Of a stretch of DNA of 64,000 nt, positions 8,857 through 17,916 are shown one piece after another. Made by a program: the position numbers and the translations under genes. Every line of letters starts with the position of its first letter. The first letter of the stretch is position 1. The DNA lies in assembly GCA_964276095.1 (NCBI GenBank), contig CAXYDR010000001.1, positions 310,001 to 374,000 of the forward strand. The letters are read 5' to 3'. Origin of the DNA: GCA-2733415 sp964276095 (GTDB lineage Bacteria; Bacteroidota; Bacteroidia; Flavobacteriales; Flavobacteriaceae). A model generated the notes under the pieces. The model saw only the letters and a program-made list of their open reading frames with translations, did not search any database and was not told the DNA's origin.

Positions 8857-9249
8857 TTAACTCTCTTTTAGGATCTTTTTTTGCTTCCTTTTTATTTTCT
8901 TGTGTCTTTTTTTACTTTGTTTAATATATTTATTAAACATTCTGTTTTGAGTTCTTAAAGATTTTCTTTCTTTTCTCTTCTCAAATTTTCTTTTTTTATT
9001 GAGAGCAATATTAACTCTTCTGTACCCTTTTTTGTTTTTAAGAATTTTCTCTTTTGTCATAACCGATTTGCTGTTTAACAAAGTTTTCTTTTGTTTCTTA
9101 ATAACAAAAACTCGTGCATCAGGGTCAGGTTTTATTTTTTTTTCACGCTCTTTTTTTTTATTCTCTGCTTGAGTATCTTGATCAGTTTGTGTTTGTGCTT
9201 GAGCGAAACAAATAAAGAATATGGATAATAGAATTGCTGTTTTTTTCAT
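8857..9249 (-). CDS. Secreted basic protein of unknown function (paralogue of 8050-8580)
   Basis: A 130-residue protein with a signal peptide (MKKTAILLSIFFICFAQAQ) and an extremely Lys/Arg-rich, probably helical mature part. It carries DARVFVIKKQKKT and GYRRVN like its neighbour, but is shorter. No enzymatic motif is visible. The mature protein is charged enough to bind nucleic acid or acidic polysaccharide, but that is only inference. It seems an outcome of a local tandem duplication. Confidence 0.65.
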   Translation of the reverse strand: MKKTAILLSIFFICFAQAQTQTDQDTQAENKKKEREKKIKPDPDARVFVIKKQKKTLLNSKSVMTKEKILKNKKGYRRVNIALNKKRKFEKRKERKSLRTQNRMFNKYIKQSKKRHKKIKRKQKKILKES

Positions 9250-9473
9250 TTCGTCCTAGATTTAAAAAATCAATAAATAGATAATGTAATGTATTACATT
9301 AAGTCAATTTTTTCTGAGGAAGAAAAGGATGGTTTTTGTGTTAATTCTATTAAATTAGAGAAACTCAATAGAGTATATTGTTTACTAAAGATAGTGACTT
9401 TTTATGAATATTAAAAGTTATCTAGTTATTTAGTAGTTAGTTAAGGTTTTTTTGTTTTAATTTTTTAATTAAA

Positions 9474-9509
9474 AAAAACTGCTAGTATTTAATAAAACTA
9501 GCAGTTTTT
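9474..9509 (-). terminator. Terminator of the 9531-10571 gene
   Basis: Arms AAAAACTGCTAGT (9474-9486) and ACTAGCAGTTTTT (9497-9509) are a perfect 13-bp inverted repeat with a 10-nt loop, just past the minus-strand gene stop. Confidence 0.85.
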
Positions 9510-9530
9510 CGTGTAAATTTTAAAATAGTT

Positions 9531-10571
9531 TTAATTATCAAAATCTATTTGATCTTTATTGTTTTTCTTTTCTTTTTCTCCTCCGCCATCTTTCTTTCCT
9601 TTCTTTTTTCTGTTTTTTCCTGCAGCATTGTCTTTACGTTCTTTTTCATCTTCAGCACTGTTATTATTTTCAGGATCTTTATGGAAGTCCATACGGTATG
9701 AAAAACCAACATTAACGCCAAAAACGGAAGGTGTATTTTTAGTATTCAAAGTAAGACCTGCATCTAACTGTATATCTTTCGATAATAAATAAGCACCACC
9801 AAACCTAAAAAGAGAATCAGCATAAACATCATTTATAATTCCCTGATGTTCAGCAAAAACAGCAGATTTTCCGTTTAAAGCATGTGTAAGGGTTAAGATA
9901 TAAGAGTATATAGGGAAATCTGTCATAAAAACTCTGTCACCGATAAAGTTCATGGTAAATACCCAACCTCCAGACCAGTTATTTTGAGTAATGATCATAA
10001 TTTTCGGAGACATTGTAGGCTCTTTTAAATTACTAAAATTGAAATTACTTCCGTAAACAAAAGGAGTATTCGTTAAGTTAAAGTTCATTCCAGCATAAAC
10101 AGCAATAGAAGGAAGTAATGTTTTCCATGCAAATTTATGATTTGCATGCCAGCTGTATAAATTAGGCTTTTCTTCTGCATCACCTTCTTTCTTTTTGTAC
10201 GGATCATAGAAAAGGTATTTTGCTCCTAAAGTATTTATTTTAAAATTACCAAGTGACGTTTTAGTCCCAGCATTATTATCAGTAATATTTCCAAATTGAA
10301 AAGCACCACTTAAGTTAATTTCTAAGGCTTCTTTCCATATTCCATATCGGAATTCATATTCTAAGCCTGTACCTCCAAAATCTTGTTTTCGTAACTCATG
10401 TTTGTTTTTCATGTAAGTTATACCGCCCTCAGCTTGTATAACGTTTATTCCAACAGCATAAGCACCTGAAGAAGCCCCAGGTCTGTTAGAATTTATTGTC
10501 TCGGTATATTGTGCTTGAGCAGTAAAACTGGAAACAAATAGGGAGATAATTAGAACTCTGAATAAAGTCAT
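9531..10571 (-). CDS. Outer-membrane beta-barrel protein, transporter (MetA-pathway of phenol degradation-like) family
   Basis: A 346-residue exported protein. ATG 10571 gives a clean signal peptide (MTLFRVLIISLFVSSFTAQAQ); an upstream ATG at 10610 only adds a non-signal stretch. The mature part opens with TINSNRPGASSGAYAVG, typical of this Flavobacteriia barrel family, and continues as amphipathic strands. The last ~45 residues are a low-complexity charged tail rich in Lys, Glu and Asn. Substrate unknown. Followed by a good terminator. Confidence 0.75.
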   Translation of the reverse strand: MTLFRVLIISLFVSSFTAQAQYTETINSNRPGASSGAYAVGINVIQAEGGITYMKNKHELRKQDFGGTGLEYEFRYGIWKEALEINLSGAFQFGNITDNNAGTKTSLGNFKINTLGAKYLFYDPYKKKEGDAEEKPNLYSWHANHKFAWKTLLPSIAVYAGMNFNLTNTPFVYGSNFNFSNLKEPTMSPKIMIITQNNWSGGWVFTMNFIGDRVFMTDFPIYSYILTLTHALNGKSAVFAEHQGIINDVYADSLFRFGGAYLLSKDIQLDAGLTLNTKNTPSVFGVNVGFSYRMDFHKDPENNNSAEDEKERKDNAAGKNRKKKGKKDGGGEKEKKNNKDQIDFDN

Positions 10572-10806
10572 AGTGTATGATTTTGGTGTAATAAGGATAT
10601 AAAAATACATTTTCTTTTAAAATATAACGTAACAGTAGTTAAAAAAGTGTTATCAACTTTGTGCATAGCTATTTTTATGTAGTTTTGTAAGTAGGCAAAA
10701 TTATATTCTTCAATGAATGTAGAAATTATAATTTTTACATTTTTTGTAGATAAATGCCAGGAGAGAATAAGCCCGTTAATGGGTTAATGTTTAGATTAAA
10801 GAATAG

Positions 10807-11046
10807 ATGCAATTATTAAGAACAATATTTATTATCATAGCTGTTTATTACGCAGGTAAATTTTTAATGCGAATTTTCGCCCCTTTTTTAATGAAATATG
10901 CGGCCAATAAAATGGAGCAAAAGGTGAAAGAACAATTTAACCAGAATAAAGCACAACAAGAAAAAGAAACTCCAAAGGAATCAATCCATAAAACGAAGTC
11001 TTCTAAAAAAGTAGGTGACTATATTGATTTTGAAGAAATAGAATAA
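10807..11046 (+). CDS. DUF4834-type small membrane protein
   Basis: A 79-residue protein with one N-terminal transmembrane helix (residues 4-30), a charged coiled region and the end KKVGDYIDFEEIE, the pattern of DUF4834 proteins in Flavobacteriia. It is the first gene of a run with the YfhO protein (20 bp later) and a glycosyltransferase, suggesting envelope work. Function unknown. Confidence 0.75.
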   Translation: MQLLRTIFIIIAVYYAGKFLMRIFAPFLMKYAANKMEQKVKEQFNQNKAQQEKETPKESIHKTKSSKKVGDYIDFEEIE

Positions 11047-11066
11047 AACCAAACCTAACTAACCAA

Positions 11067-13490
11067 ATGAACTTTAATTTAAAACAATTTCTTCCGCATA
11101 TTGTAGCTATGCTATTATTTGTAGTTGCTTCATTATTATATTTTTCTCCTGTGTTACAAGGAAAACAAATCAAGCAGCATGATATTTCACAATATATTGG
11201 AATGTCTAAGGCACATAAAGATTTTAATAAGGTAGCTGAGGAAGAAACGTATTGGACTGATGCAGCGTTTGGTGGTATGCCAACCTATCAACTAGGTGCA
11301 AAATATCCGCATAATTATATAAAAAAACTTGATTTATTATTGCGTTTTTTACCACGTCCTGCGGATTATGTGTTTTTATATTTCATATGTTTTTATGTAC
11401 TGCTATTAGTATTAAAAGTTGATTGGCGTTATGCGCTAATAGGTAGTTTTGCTTTTGGTTTTTCAACGTATTATTTAGTTATTCTTGGCGCTGGGCATAA
11501 TGCTAAGGCACATGCGATAGCGTATTTTCCATTAGTATTATCGGGTATATTTTTAATGTTTCGAAAAAAGTATTTGCTCGGATTCATTCTTACGGCAGTT
11601 GCAATGGGGTTAGAGTTAAATGCAAATCACCCTCAAATGACCTACTATCTATTATTATTGGTTTTGGTGATAGGATTGGTGTATTTAATTGACGCTGTGA
11701 AAAAGAAGGAATTAAAACATTTTTTCACATCTATAGCTGTAATGACGGTTGCTGTGGTTCTTTCATTAGGATTAAATGCAACTAATTTATTGGCTACTTC
11801 GGAGTATGCTAAAGAAAGTACCAGAAGTAAAAGTGTATTGACAATAAATCCTGATGGTTCTCCAAAAGAAGTTACAGGAGGATTAAGTAAGGACTATATA
11901 ACCCATTGGAGTTACGGTATAGGGGAAAGTTTAAACTTATTTGTACCTGGATTGTATGGTGGGTCTAATAGTGAACCAATAAAGAAAGATGCGTTAGTAG
12001 TTAAGAAAATGCAACGCATGTTTGGTATTTCAGCAAAAGAAGCACAAGGATTTGCTGGTCAGTTAATGTATTGGGCAGATCAACCTGGAGTTTCTGGGCC
12101 TGCATATATTGGAGCAGTAGTGATCTTTTTGTTTGTACTTGGTTTGTTTTTAGTAAAAGGCCGTTTGAAGAAATGGATTTTATTCGGAGGAGGCTTATTA
12201 TTAGTATTGTCATGGGGAAAAAACTTTAGTGTATTAACTAATTTCTTTATCGATTATGTGCCGTTTTATGACAAATTCAGAGCGGTTTCGTCAATGCAAG
12301 TAATAGTAGAGTTGGTAATGCCAATTTTAGCAATATTCGGATTACATAAGTTTTTAAATAATTATGAGCAAAAAGAGGAAAAACTTAAAGCGCTAAAATA
12401 CACGGTAGGTATTACTGCTGGATTAGCAATTGGATTTTACTTACTTAAGGGAACTTTATTTGATTTTGTAGGGAACAGAGATGGTGAGTTATTAGAAAAC
12501 TATGGACCTGATTTCTTAAATATGATTAAAGATCAACGAGCATCAATATTTACAATAGATGTATTGAGAACTTTAGTTTTTGTGTTATTAAGTGCTACTA
12601 TATTATGGATGTATTTAAAAGATAAAGTAAAAGAAAATGTTGTTTTATTGGTAATAGGATGCTTGGTTATATTTGATTTAGTAGGTGTTGATAAACGCTA
12701 TGTGAATTCTGATAATTTTGTTTCTGCAAGAAATGTTAATGTACCATTTCAAATTACCGAAGCAGATAAAAGAATACAGGAAGACACTTCTCATTACAGA
12801 GTATTAGATTTTAGTACGAGTCCGTTTAATGATGCAAGAACTTCTTATTTTCATAAATCATTTGGAGGATATCATGCTGCTAAGCCAAAAAGGGCAGAAG
12901 ATATATTTGATTTTTACGTGAGTAAAAATAACATTGGTGTTGTGAATATGCTTAATGTGAAGTATGTTATTCAGGATAAAAAAGGAAGAAAAGTAGCTCT
13001 GAATAATCCGTATACGAATGGAAATGCTTGGTTTGTAGAAGAATTAAAATCTGTTGAAACAGCTGATGAAGAAATTAAATTGCTTGATACACTTAATTTA
13101 AAAAAGCAAGCGGTTGTTCAGTTAGGACAAACTGAATTGAAGTCAGCTTATTCATTAGATTCATTATCTTCAATTAATTTGAAATCATATAAACCAAATC
13201 ATTTGGTATATGAAACTTCAAATGTAAATGATGGATTGGCAGTGTTTTCTGAAGTGTATTATAAAAATGGATGGAACGCCTATATTGATGGAGAATTAAC
13301 AGCTCATTTCCGAACTAATTATTTATTAAGAGGATTAGAAATTCCGAAAGGAAAGCATACAATTGATTTTAAATTTGAGCCTCAAGTAATAAAAACAGGA
13401 AGTAGTATTGCTTTAGCTTCATCAGTTGGCTTGCTCTTACTTGTTTTAGGAGGGATGTTTTACGAATTTAAGAAGAAAAAAGATATATAA
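11067..13490 (+). CDS. YfhO family multispanning membrane protein
   Basis: An 807-residue membrane protein. About twelve hydrophobic helices cover residues 10-570 and one more closes the protein; residues ~590-775 form a large outer domain ending in YYKNGWNAYIDG and RGLEIPKGKH, which is typical of YfhO. The family resembles GT-C fold glycosyltransferases and in Gram-positives is tied to glycosylation of wall polymers. The next gene is a glycosyltransferase 13 bp later, which supports a joint role in surface glycan building. The sugar and acceptor cannot be told. Confidence 0.88.
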   Translation: MNFNLKQFLPHIVAMLLFVVASLLYFSPVLQGKQIKQHDISQYIGMSKAHKDFNKVAEEETYWTDAAFGGMPTYQLGAKYPHNYIKKLDLLLRFLPRPADYVFLYFICFYVLLLVLKVDWRYALIGSFAFGFSTYYLVILGAGHNAKAHAIAYFPLVLSGIFLMFRKKYLLGFILTAVAMGLELNANHPQMTYYLLLLVLVIGLVYLIDAVKKKELKHFFTSIAVMTVAVVLSLGLNATNLLATSEYAKESTRSKSVLTINPDGSPKEVTGGLSKDYITHWSYGIGESLNLFVPGLYGGSNSEPIKKDALVVKKMQRMFGISAKEAQGFAGQLMYWADQPGVSGPAYIGAVVIFLFVLGLFLVKGRLKKWILFGGGLLLVLSWGKNFSVLTNFFIDYVPFYDKFRAVSSMQVIVELVMPILAIFGLHKFLNNYEQKEEKLKALKYTVGITAGLAIGFYLLKGTLFDFVGNRDGELLENYGPDFLNMIKDQRASIFTIDVLRTLVFVLLSATILWMYLKDKVKENVVLLVIGCLVIFDLVGVDKRYVNSDNFVSARNVNVPFQITEADKRIQEDTSHYRVLDFSTSPFNDARTSYFHKSFGGYHAAKPKRAEDIFDFYVSKNNIGVVNMLNVKYVIQDKKGRKVALNNPYTNGNAWFVEELKSVETADEEIKLLDTLNLKKQAVVQLGQTELKSAYSLDSLSSINLKSYKPNHLVYETSNVNDGLAVFSEVYYKNGWNAYIDGELTAHFRTNYLLRGLEIPKGKHTIDFKFEPQVIKTGSSIALASSVGLLLLVLGGMFYEFKKKKDI

Positions 13491-13503
13491 TATCTATTAA
13501 TAG

Positions 13504-14784
13504 ATGTCTAAAAAAGTACTTATTATAACATATTACTGGCCACCAGCAGGAGGACCTGGGGTTCAACGTTGGTTGAAGTTTGTAAAGTACTTGCCCGATT
13601 TTGGAGTAGAGCCTATTGTATATTGTCCAGAGAATCCTAGTTATCCATTATTAGATGATAATTTGGTTAAAGAGGTTTCAGAGAAGGTTACCATAATAAA
13701 GCAGCCAATTTTTGAACCATATCAATTGGCATCATTGTTCTCTAAAAAGAAAACAAAAACAATTGCTTCAGGGTTGATAAACACAAAAAAGCAATCACTC
13801 GTAGAAAAGATCTTATTATATGTTAGAGGGAACTATTTTATTCCGGATGCACGTAAGTTTTGGGTAAAACCTTCCGTAAATTACTTATCTAAATATTTAC
13901 AAGAAAACGCTATTGAAACCATAATAACGACTGGTCCGCCACATAGTTTGAATTTAATAGGATTACAATTAAAAAAGCAACTAAATATAAATTGGATAGC
14001 AGATTTTCGTGATCCTTGGACAACCATTGGTTATCATGATAAAATGAAATTATCTAAAGCTTCTCAGCAAAAACATAAGTTGTTTGAAAAGGAAGTATTG
14101 CAAACAGCAGATACTATTTTAGTAACAAGCCCTTCTACTAAAACAGAATTTGAAGCAATCACACATAAACCAATAAATGTTATCACAAATGGTTTTGATG
14201 ATGTAAAAATGAAATCATTATCATTGGACACTAAGTTTACATTGTCTCATATTGGTTCATTGTTAACTGGTAGAGATCCAAAAGTATTATGGGATTCTAT
14301 CGCAGAGTTATTGCAAGAAAACACTGATTTTAAGGCTAGTTTTGAATTAAAACTAATTGGAGCTGTAAGTAATGATGTATTAGCTTCAATTACAGCATCT
14401 GGACTAGAAAGTCATGTAAATCTATTGGGGTATGTTTCGCATGAAGAGGCACAAGTTTATCAACGAGAATCTCAAGTATTATTGTTGATTGAAATAGATT
14501 CGCCAGCGACAAAATGTATTATTCCGGGTAAGTTGTTTGAATATATGCAATCGCATAGACCAATTTTAGGATTTGGTCCAGAGGATGCAGATTTTAAAAG
14601 CATTATTACTCAAACTAATACCGGAACTTCTTTTGGTTACGCAGTCACAGAAAAAGAAGAAATAAAGTCTAAATTACTTAGTTGTTTTCAAGCGTATCAA
14701 AACGGTGATTTAAAAGCAAATGGTATTGGAATACAAAAGTATCATAGAAAAAATTTGACTGAAACATTAGCGTCATATTTATAG
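13504..14784 (+). CDS. Glycosyltransferase family 4-like protein
   Basis: A 426-residue GT-B fold enzyme. The N-terminal domain begins KVLIITYYWPPAGGPGVQRW and includes the DFRDPW stretch; the C-terminal domain has HIGSLLTGRDP and the nucleotide-sugar site region CIIPGKLFEYMQSHRP with the conserved Glu. It acts at the cytoplasmic membrane on polysaccharide or lipid-linked sugars. It is the last gene of the DUF4834-YfhO run and converges on an esterase gene only 8 bp away. Confidence 0.87.
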   Translation: MSKKVLIITYYWPPAGGPGVQRWLKFVKYLPDFGVEPIVYCPENPSYPLLDDNLVKEVSEKVTIIKQPIFEPYQLASLFSKKKTKTIASGLINTKKQSLVEKILLYVRGNYFIPDARKFWVKPSVNYLSKYLQENAIETIITTGPPHSLNLIGLQLKKQLNINWIADFRDPWTTIGYHDKMKLSKASQQKHKLFEKEVLQTADTILVTSPSTKTEFEAITHKPINVITNGFDDVKMKSLSLDTKFTLSHIGSLLTGRDPKVLWDSIAELLQENTDFKASFELKLIGAVSNDVLASITASGLESHVNLLGYVSHEEAQVYQRESQVLLLIEIDSPATKCIIPGKLFEYMQSHRPILGFGPEDADFKSIITQTNTGTSFGYAVTEKEEIKSKLLSCFQAYQNGDLKANGIGIQKYHRKNLTETLASYL

Positions 14785-14792
14785 GTTTTTAA

Positions 14793-15686
14793 TCAATTAG
14801 TTATACCCCAAAAATTGGCTATCCAATAGGTAGAATGGAAGTTGATGTCTTTCGTGTATATTCCAAGTTTTCCTCCTTGATTAATGTTTTTACCTGGATC
14901 AACTAAAATTTTATGCCCAGTATCTTTTATGGTTAGCATTATAATTTTTAAAATATTTTCATCCGTATAAAATGATTTTGCATTAATCAATTCATTGTCC
15001 ATGAAATTATCTGTTGTAGTAAAATTATTGTTGTCAAAGTTATTTTTAATAATCCACTGATTTAATAATTTTTCGCTCGTTTTAAGAGGGATAATTTTAT
15101 CATTTTCACCCTGTATTATCGCTATTCTAGGAATGTGTTTGGCTGTAATATTGTTGTCATTAACTAAAGTGGATGGTGAACCTATTAAAGCTGCAGCATT
15201 AAATAATTCAGGATATGCGTTCAATAAGGCATTACTCATTCCACCCCCTGCAGATACACCGGTAATGAAAATTTTAGTGGAATCAATATTGTATTCATTA
15301 ATTGAATAATTAATCATGTTTTTTATTGAGGATACTTCCCCTTTATCTTTCTTAGCTTTCATACCAATAAAAAAATTAAAGCATTTGCTAACATTATTCA
15401 TTAGTCTTTGTTCCGGATATAGTACTACAAAGCCAAAATTGTCTGCTAATGTATTCCATCCAGTGGCTGTTGCAATTCCATTTGCTGTCTGTGTACATCC
15501 ATGCAGTACGATTACTAGTGGCATCTTTTTACTAATGCTAATTGTTTTTGGAGTATGGATATACATTTTTAATGCACCTGGGTTTTTACCAAATTTTTTA
15601 ATTTTTTTTAATGGTTGAGAAAATGTAATAAAACAGAAAAGAGTTAAAATAAAAGTAGAAATAAATAATCTTTTTTTCGAGTTCAT
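14793..15686 (-). CDS. PHB depolymerase/feruloyl-esterase-like alpha/beta hydrolase, secreted
   Basis: A 297-residue exported esterase. Residues 1-23 are a signal peptide. The oxyanion region reads VIVLHGCTQTANG, the nucleophile elbow is GVSAGGG, and the family acid and histidine fall near GENDKI and DTGHK. This family (LpqC-like) hydrolyses polyhydroxyalkanoates or feruloyl/acetyl esters on plant and algal polysaccharides. No T9SS tail is present, so it probably stays periplasmic. Substrate unresolved. Confidence 0.83.
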   Translation of the reverse strand: MNSKKRLFISTFILTLFCFITFSQPLKKIKKFGKNPGALKMYIHTPKTISISKKMPLVIVLHGCTQTANGIATATGWNTLADNFGFVVLYPEQRLMNNVSKCFNFFIGMKAKKDKGEVSSIKNMINYSINEYNIDSTKIFITGVSAGGGMSNALLNAYPELFNAAALIGSPSTLVNDNNITAKHIPRIAIIQGENDKIIPLKTSEKLLNQWIIKNNFDNNNFTTTDNFMDNELINAKSFYTDENILKIIMLTIKDTGHKILVDPGKNINQGGKLGIYTKDINFHSTYWIANFWGITN

Positions 15687-15874
15687 AACTTCATATTTGT
15701 AATTGATAAACTAATAATATCTGTGTTTTACTTTAAGTAAATATAAGTTATTCTTCTATTTAGTAGTTATTTAAACATATGTTTAGGGTTTTAAAGAAAA
15801 TTTGAACCGTTTGTCTATTATACTAGTAGGGTTAATAAAAAAAGTGTTTATTTACTTCCCCCAAAATACTTAAG

Positions 15875-16936
15875 ATGCCCAAATTATTACTTTTATTAGT
15901 ATTCCCGTTGCTAGGTTTTTCTCAAATACCAGTAGATTATTACCTCACAGCTGAAAATTATGCTGATGGAGCCTTGAAATATGAACTGAATCAAATAATA
16001 GATAATCATATTGAATTTTCATACACAAGTTCAAGCACAGATGTTTGGGATATTTTAAAAGAAACAGATAAAGATCCAAATAATCCTAACAATGTTATTC
16101 TTATTTATTCAGGTGTATCCGTAGGTGCAAATCAAGAATATAATAGCGGTAATGGGTGGACAAGGGAACATGTATGGGCTAAGTCTAGAGGGGATTTTGG
16201 TACAACGACTGGTCCTGGAACTGATGTTCATGCTTTAAGACCATTAGATACTAATACAAACTCTACAAGAAGTAATAGAGGGTTTGATGATTGTACAGAT
16301 TGTGCCATTGTTTATGATAAATGGTCAAATAACACCAACTCTTTTAAAGATACTACAGATTGGTCATTTGAGCCAAGACCAGAGGTTAAAGGTGATGTCG
16401 CAAGAATGCTATTTTATATGGCGGTACGTTATGAAGGTTATGATGGATATCCTGATTTGGAACTATCAGAAACCATAATGCCTTCAACAGATAACACACC
16501 TTTTCATGGAATATTATCTGTGCTTTTAGAATGGCATCGGAATGATCCTGTAGATTCATGGGAAGAAAATAGAAATGATATAATTTATTATACTTATCAA
16601 GATAACAGAAACCCTTTTATAGACCATCCAGAAATAGCGGAACACTTGTGGGGAGCTAAGTTAGGTGTTAACTGGCCAGAAATGACACTTGATGTAGTTG
16701 AGTTTAATGATGATTCAATTCAAATATATCCAAACCCAGCTTCGAGGTTTATAAATATAAACGGATTAAATGATGATACATTATTAGAAGTTTATGACGT
16801 TGTTGGACGAAAAATAATGTTTAAGGAGTTGGATATCTATCAAGAAAAAATAGACGTGTCTAAATTAAACGGAGTATATATGTTCAGATTGACTCAAGGT
16901 AATAAAACTGTAGTAAAAAGAATAGTAGTACAATAG
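15875..16936 (+). CDS. Endonuclease I (EndA-type) with type IX secretion sorting domain
   Basis: A 353-residue secreted nuclease. Residues 1-16 are a short signal peptide. The catalytic EndA domain has GWTREHVWAKS with the active-site His and the HALRPLD block followed by N-rich residues that hold the metal (His-Me finger type). Residues ~283-353 are a type A T9SS tail starting at IQIYPNPA, with LEVYDVVGRK and GVYMFRL. It is thus probably released outside the cell by the gliding-linked type IX system and degrades extracellular DNA for nutrients. Confidence 0.9.
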   Translation: MPKLLLLLVFPLLGFSQIPVDYYLTAENYADGALKYELNQIIDNHIEFSYTSSSTDVWDILKETDKDPNNPNNVILIYSGVSVGANQEYNSGNGWTREHVWAKSRGDFGTTTGPGTDVHALRPLDTNTNSTRSNRGFDDCTDCAIVYDKWSNNTNSFKDTTDWSFEPRPEVKGDVARMLFYMAVRYEGYDGYPDLELSETIMPSTDNTPFHGILSVLLEWHRNDPVDSWEENRNDIIYYTYQDNRNPFIDHPEIAEHLWGAKLGVNWPEMTLDVVEFNDDSIQIYPNPASRFININGLNDDTLLEVYDVVGRKIMFKELDIYQEKIDVSKLNGVYMFRLTQGNKTVVKRIVVQ

Positions 16937-16965
16937 AAGCAATACGATTTCCTTTTTTATACTAA

Positions 16966-17006
16966 AAAAAAGCTCTTTTTGTACAAGAGTACATCAAGAG
17001 CTTTTT
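16966..17006. terminator. Bidirectional terminator after EndA-type nuclease
   Basis: AAAAAGCTCTT (16967-16977) and AAGAGCTTTTT (16996-17006) pair around an 18-nt loop with A-run and T-run flanks, between convergent genes. Confidence 0.82.
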
Positions 17007-17033
17007 CAAACTAACTAACCAATCAAATCGATA

Positions 17034-17726
17034 TTATCTTTTATTCTTTTTAGATTTTTTATTTCCTTTCCTGTAGTAATATGAATTATCACCATTATTT
17101 CCATAATCATCATAATCATCATAATCCCCATAGTCATTGTGATCATCATAATCATTATGACCGTGATTGTTTCCATAATGATTTGTTGAGCAGTTACTCA
17201 CTCCGCAGAAATGACATCCCATATTGTGCTTTATAACACCTGTGGTTCTATGTATTCTACCATTTCTTGAATAATAAATATGCAAGCCACCAATGTTAGC
17301 TAATAAATGGTGATGGTAGTTCATATATACTGATCCAATACGTTTTATTCTACTGTGACTATCATAATTGATAAATACACTTCCTATGCGTCTTACACGT
17401 CCTAAATGATCATGTTCTACCCTAACACCTCTATTACTGTGGTTATTGCCGTAATATGTGTTATGAGAAGCTCTGGGAATACCATGAGAAATATTTATAC
17501 TTACTCCATGACCTCTTGATCTGTGACGTCGTGGATGTGTATTAAAGTCAAACTCACCATTTGGAAAAACATAAAACTCAACTCCACGTTCAACAAACTT
17601 TAAAGGTTGCGTGTAAGCATATCGAGATGTGTTTGTATTATTTGTTCTGTTGTTGTTTACTTCGTTTGCATTTACAAATGTAAATACTCCTAAAATAAAG
17701 GCTATTAATAAGATATTGTTTTTCAT
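17034..17726 (-). CDS. Exported repeat protein with Asp/Asn/Tyr-rich tail, unknown function
   Basis: A 230-residue protein with a signal peptide (residues 1-20). Residues ~100-165 carry three short strand-like repeats around RIGSVFINYD, RIGSVYMNYH and NIGGLHIYYS, which look like a small beta-structure. A C-x2-C-x4-C set follows (CHFCGVSNC). The tail is a low-complexity run of DDY, NDYG and NNGD units and ends in Lys-rich KKSKKNKR. Such proteins are common in Flavobacteriaceae without known role; the acidic tail may bind calcium. Confidence 0.72.
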   Translation of the reverse strand: MKNNILLIAFILGVFTFVNANEVNNNRTNNTNTSRYAYTQPLKFVERGVEFYVFPNGEFDFNTHPRRHRSRGHGVSINISHGIPRASHNTYYGNNHSNRGVRVEHDHLGRVRRIGSVFINYDSHSRIKRIGSVYMNYHHHLLANIGGLHIYYSRNGRIHRTTGVIKHNMGCHFCGVSNCSTNHYGNNHGHNDYDDHNDYGDYDDYDDYGNNGDNSYYYRKGNKKSKKNKR

Positions 17727-17916
17727 AACATTAAGATTTAGAATTTACCTACTCGTTTTTAGCTTTTCGGTTTACGCTATATGTGTTATGATTTTCAAAG
17801 AGCGTGCCAAAAAAGTATTAGCATAGTATAACGAGGTGAAATTAAGACACGGTGTTTTATTGTAAATCTCTTTGTATTAGAGGGTTTGTAAACTTATAGG
17901 GTATGTGTTTTAAATA

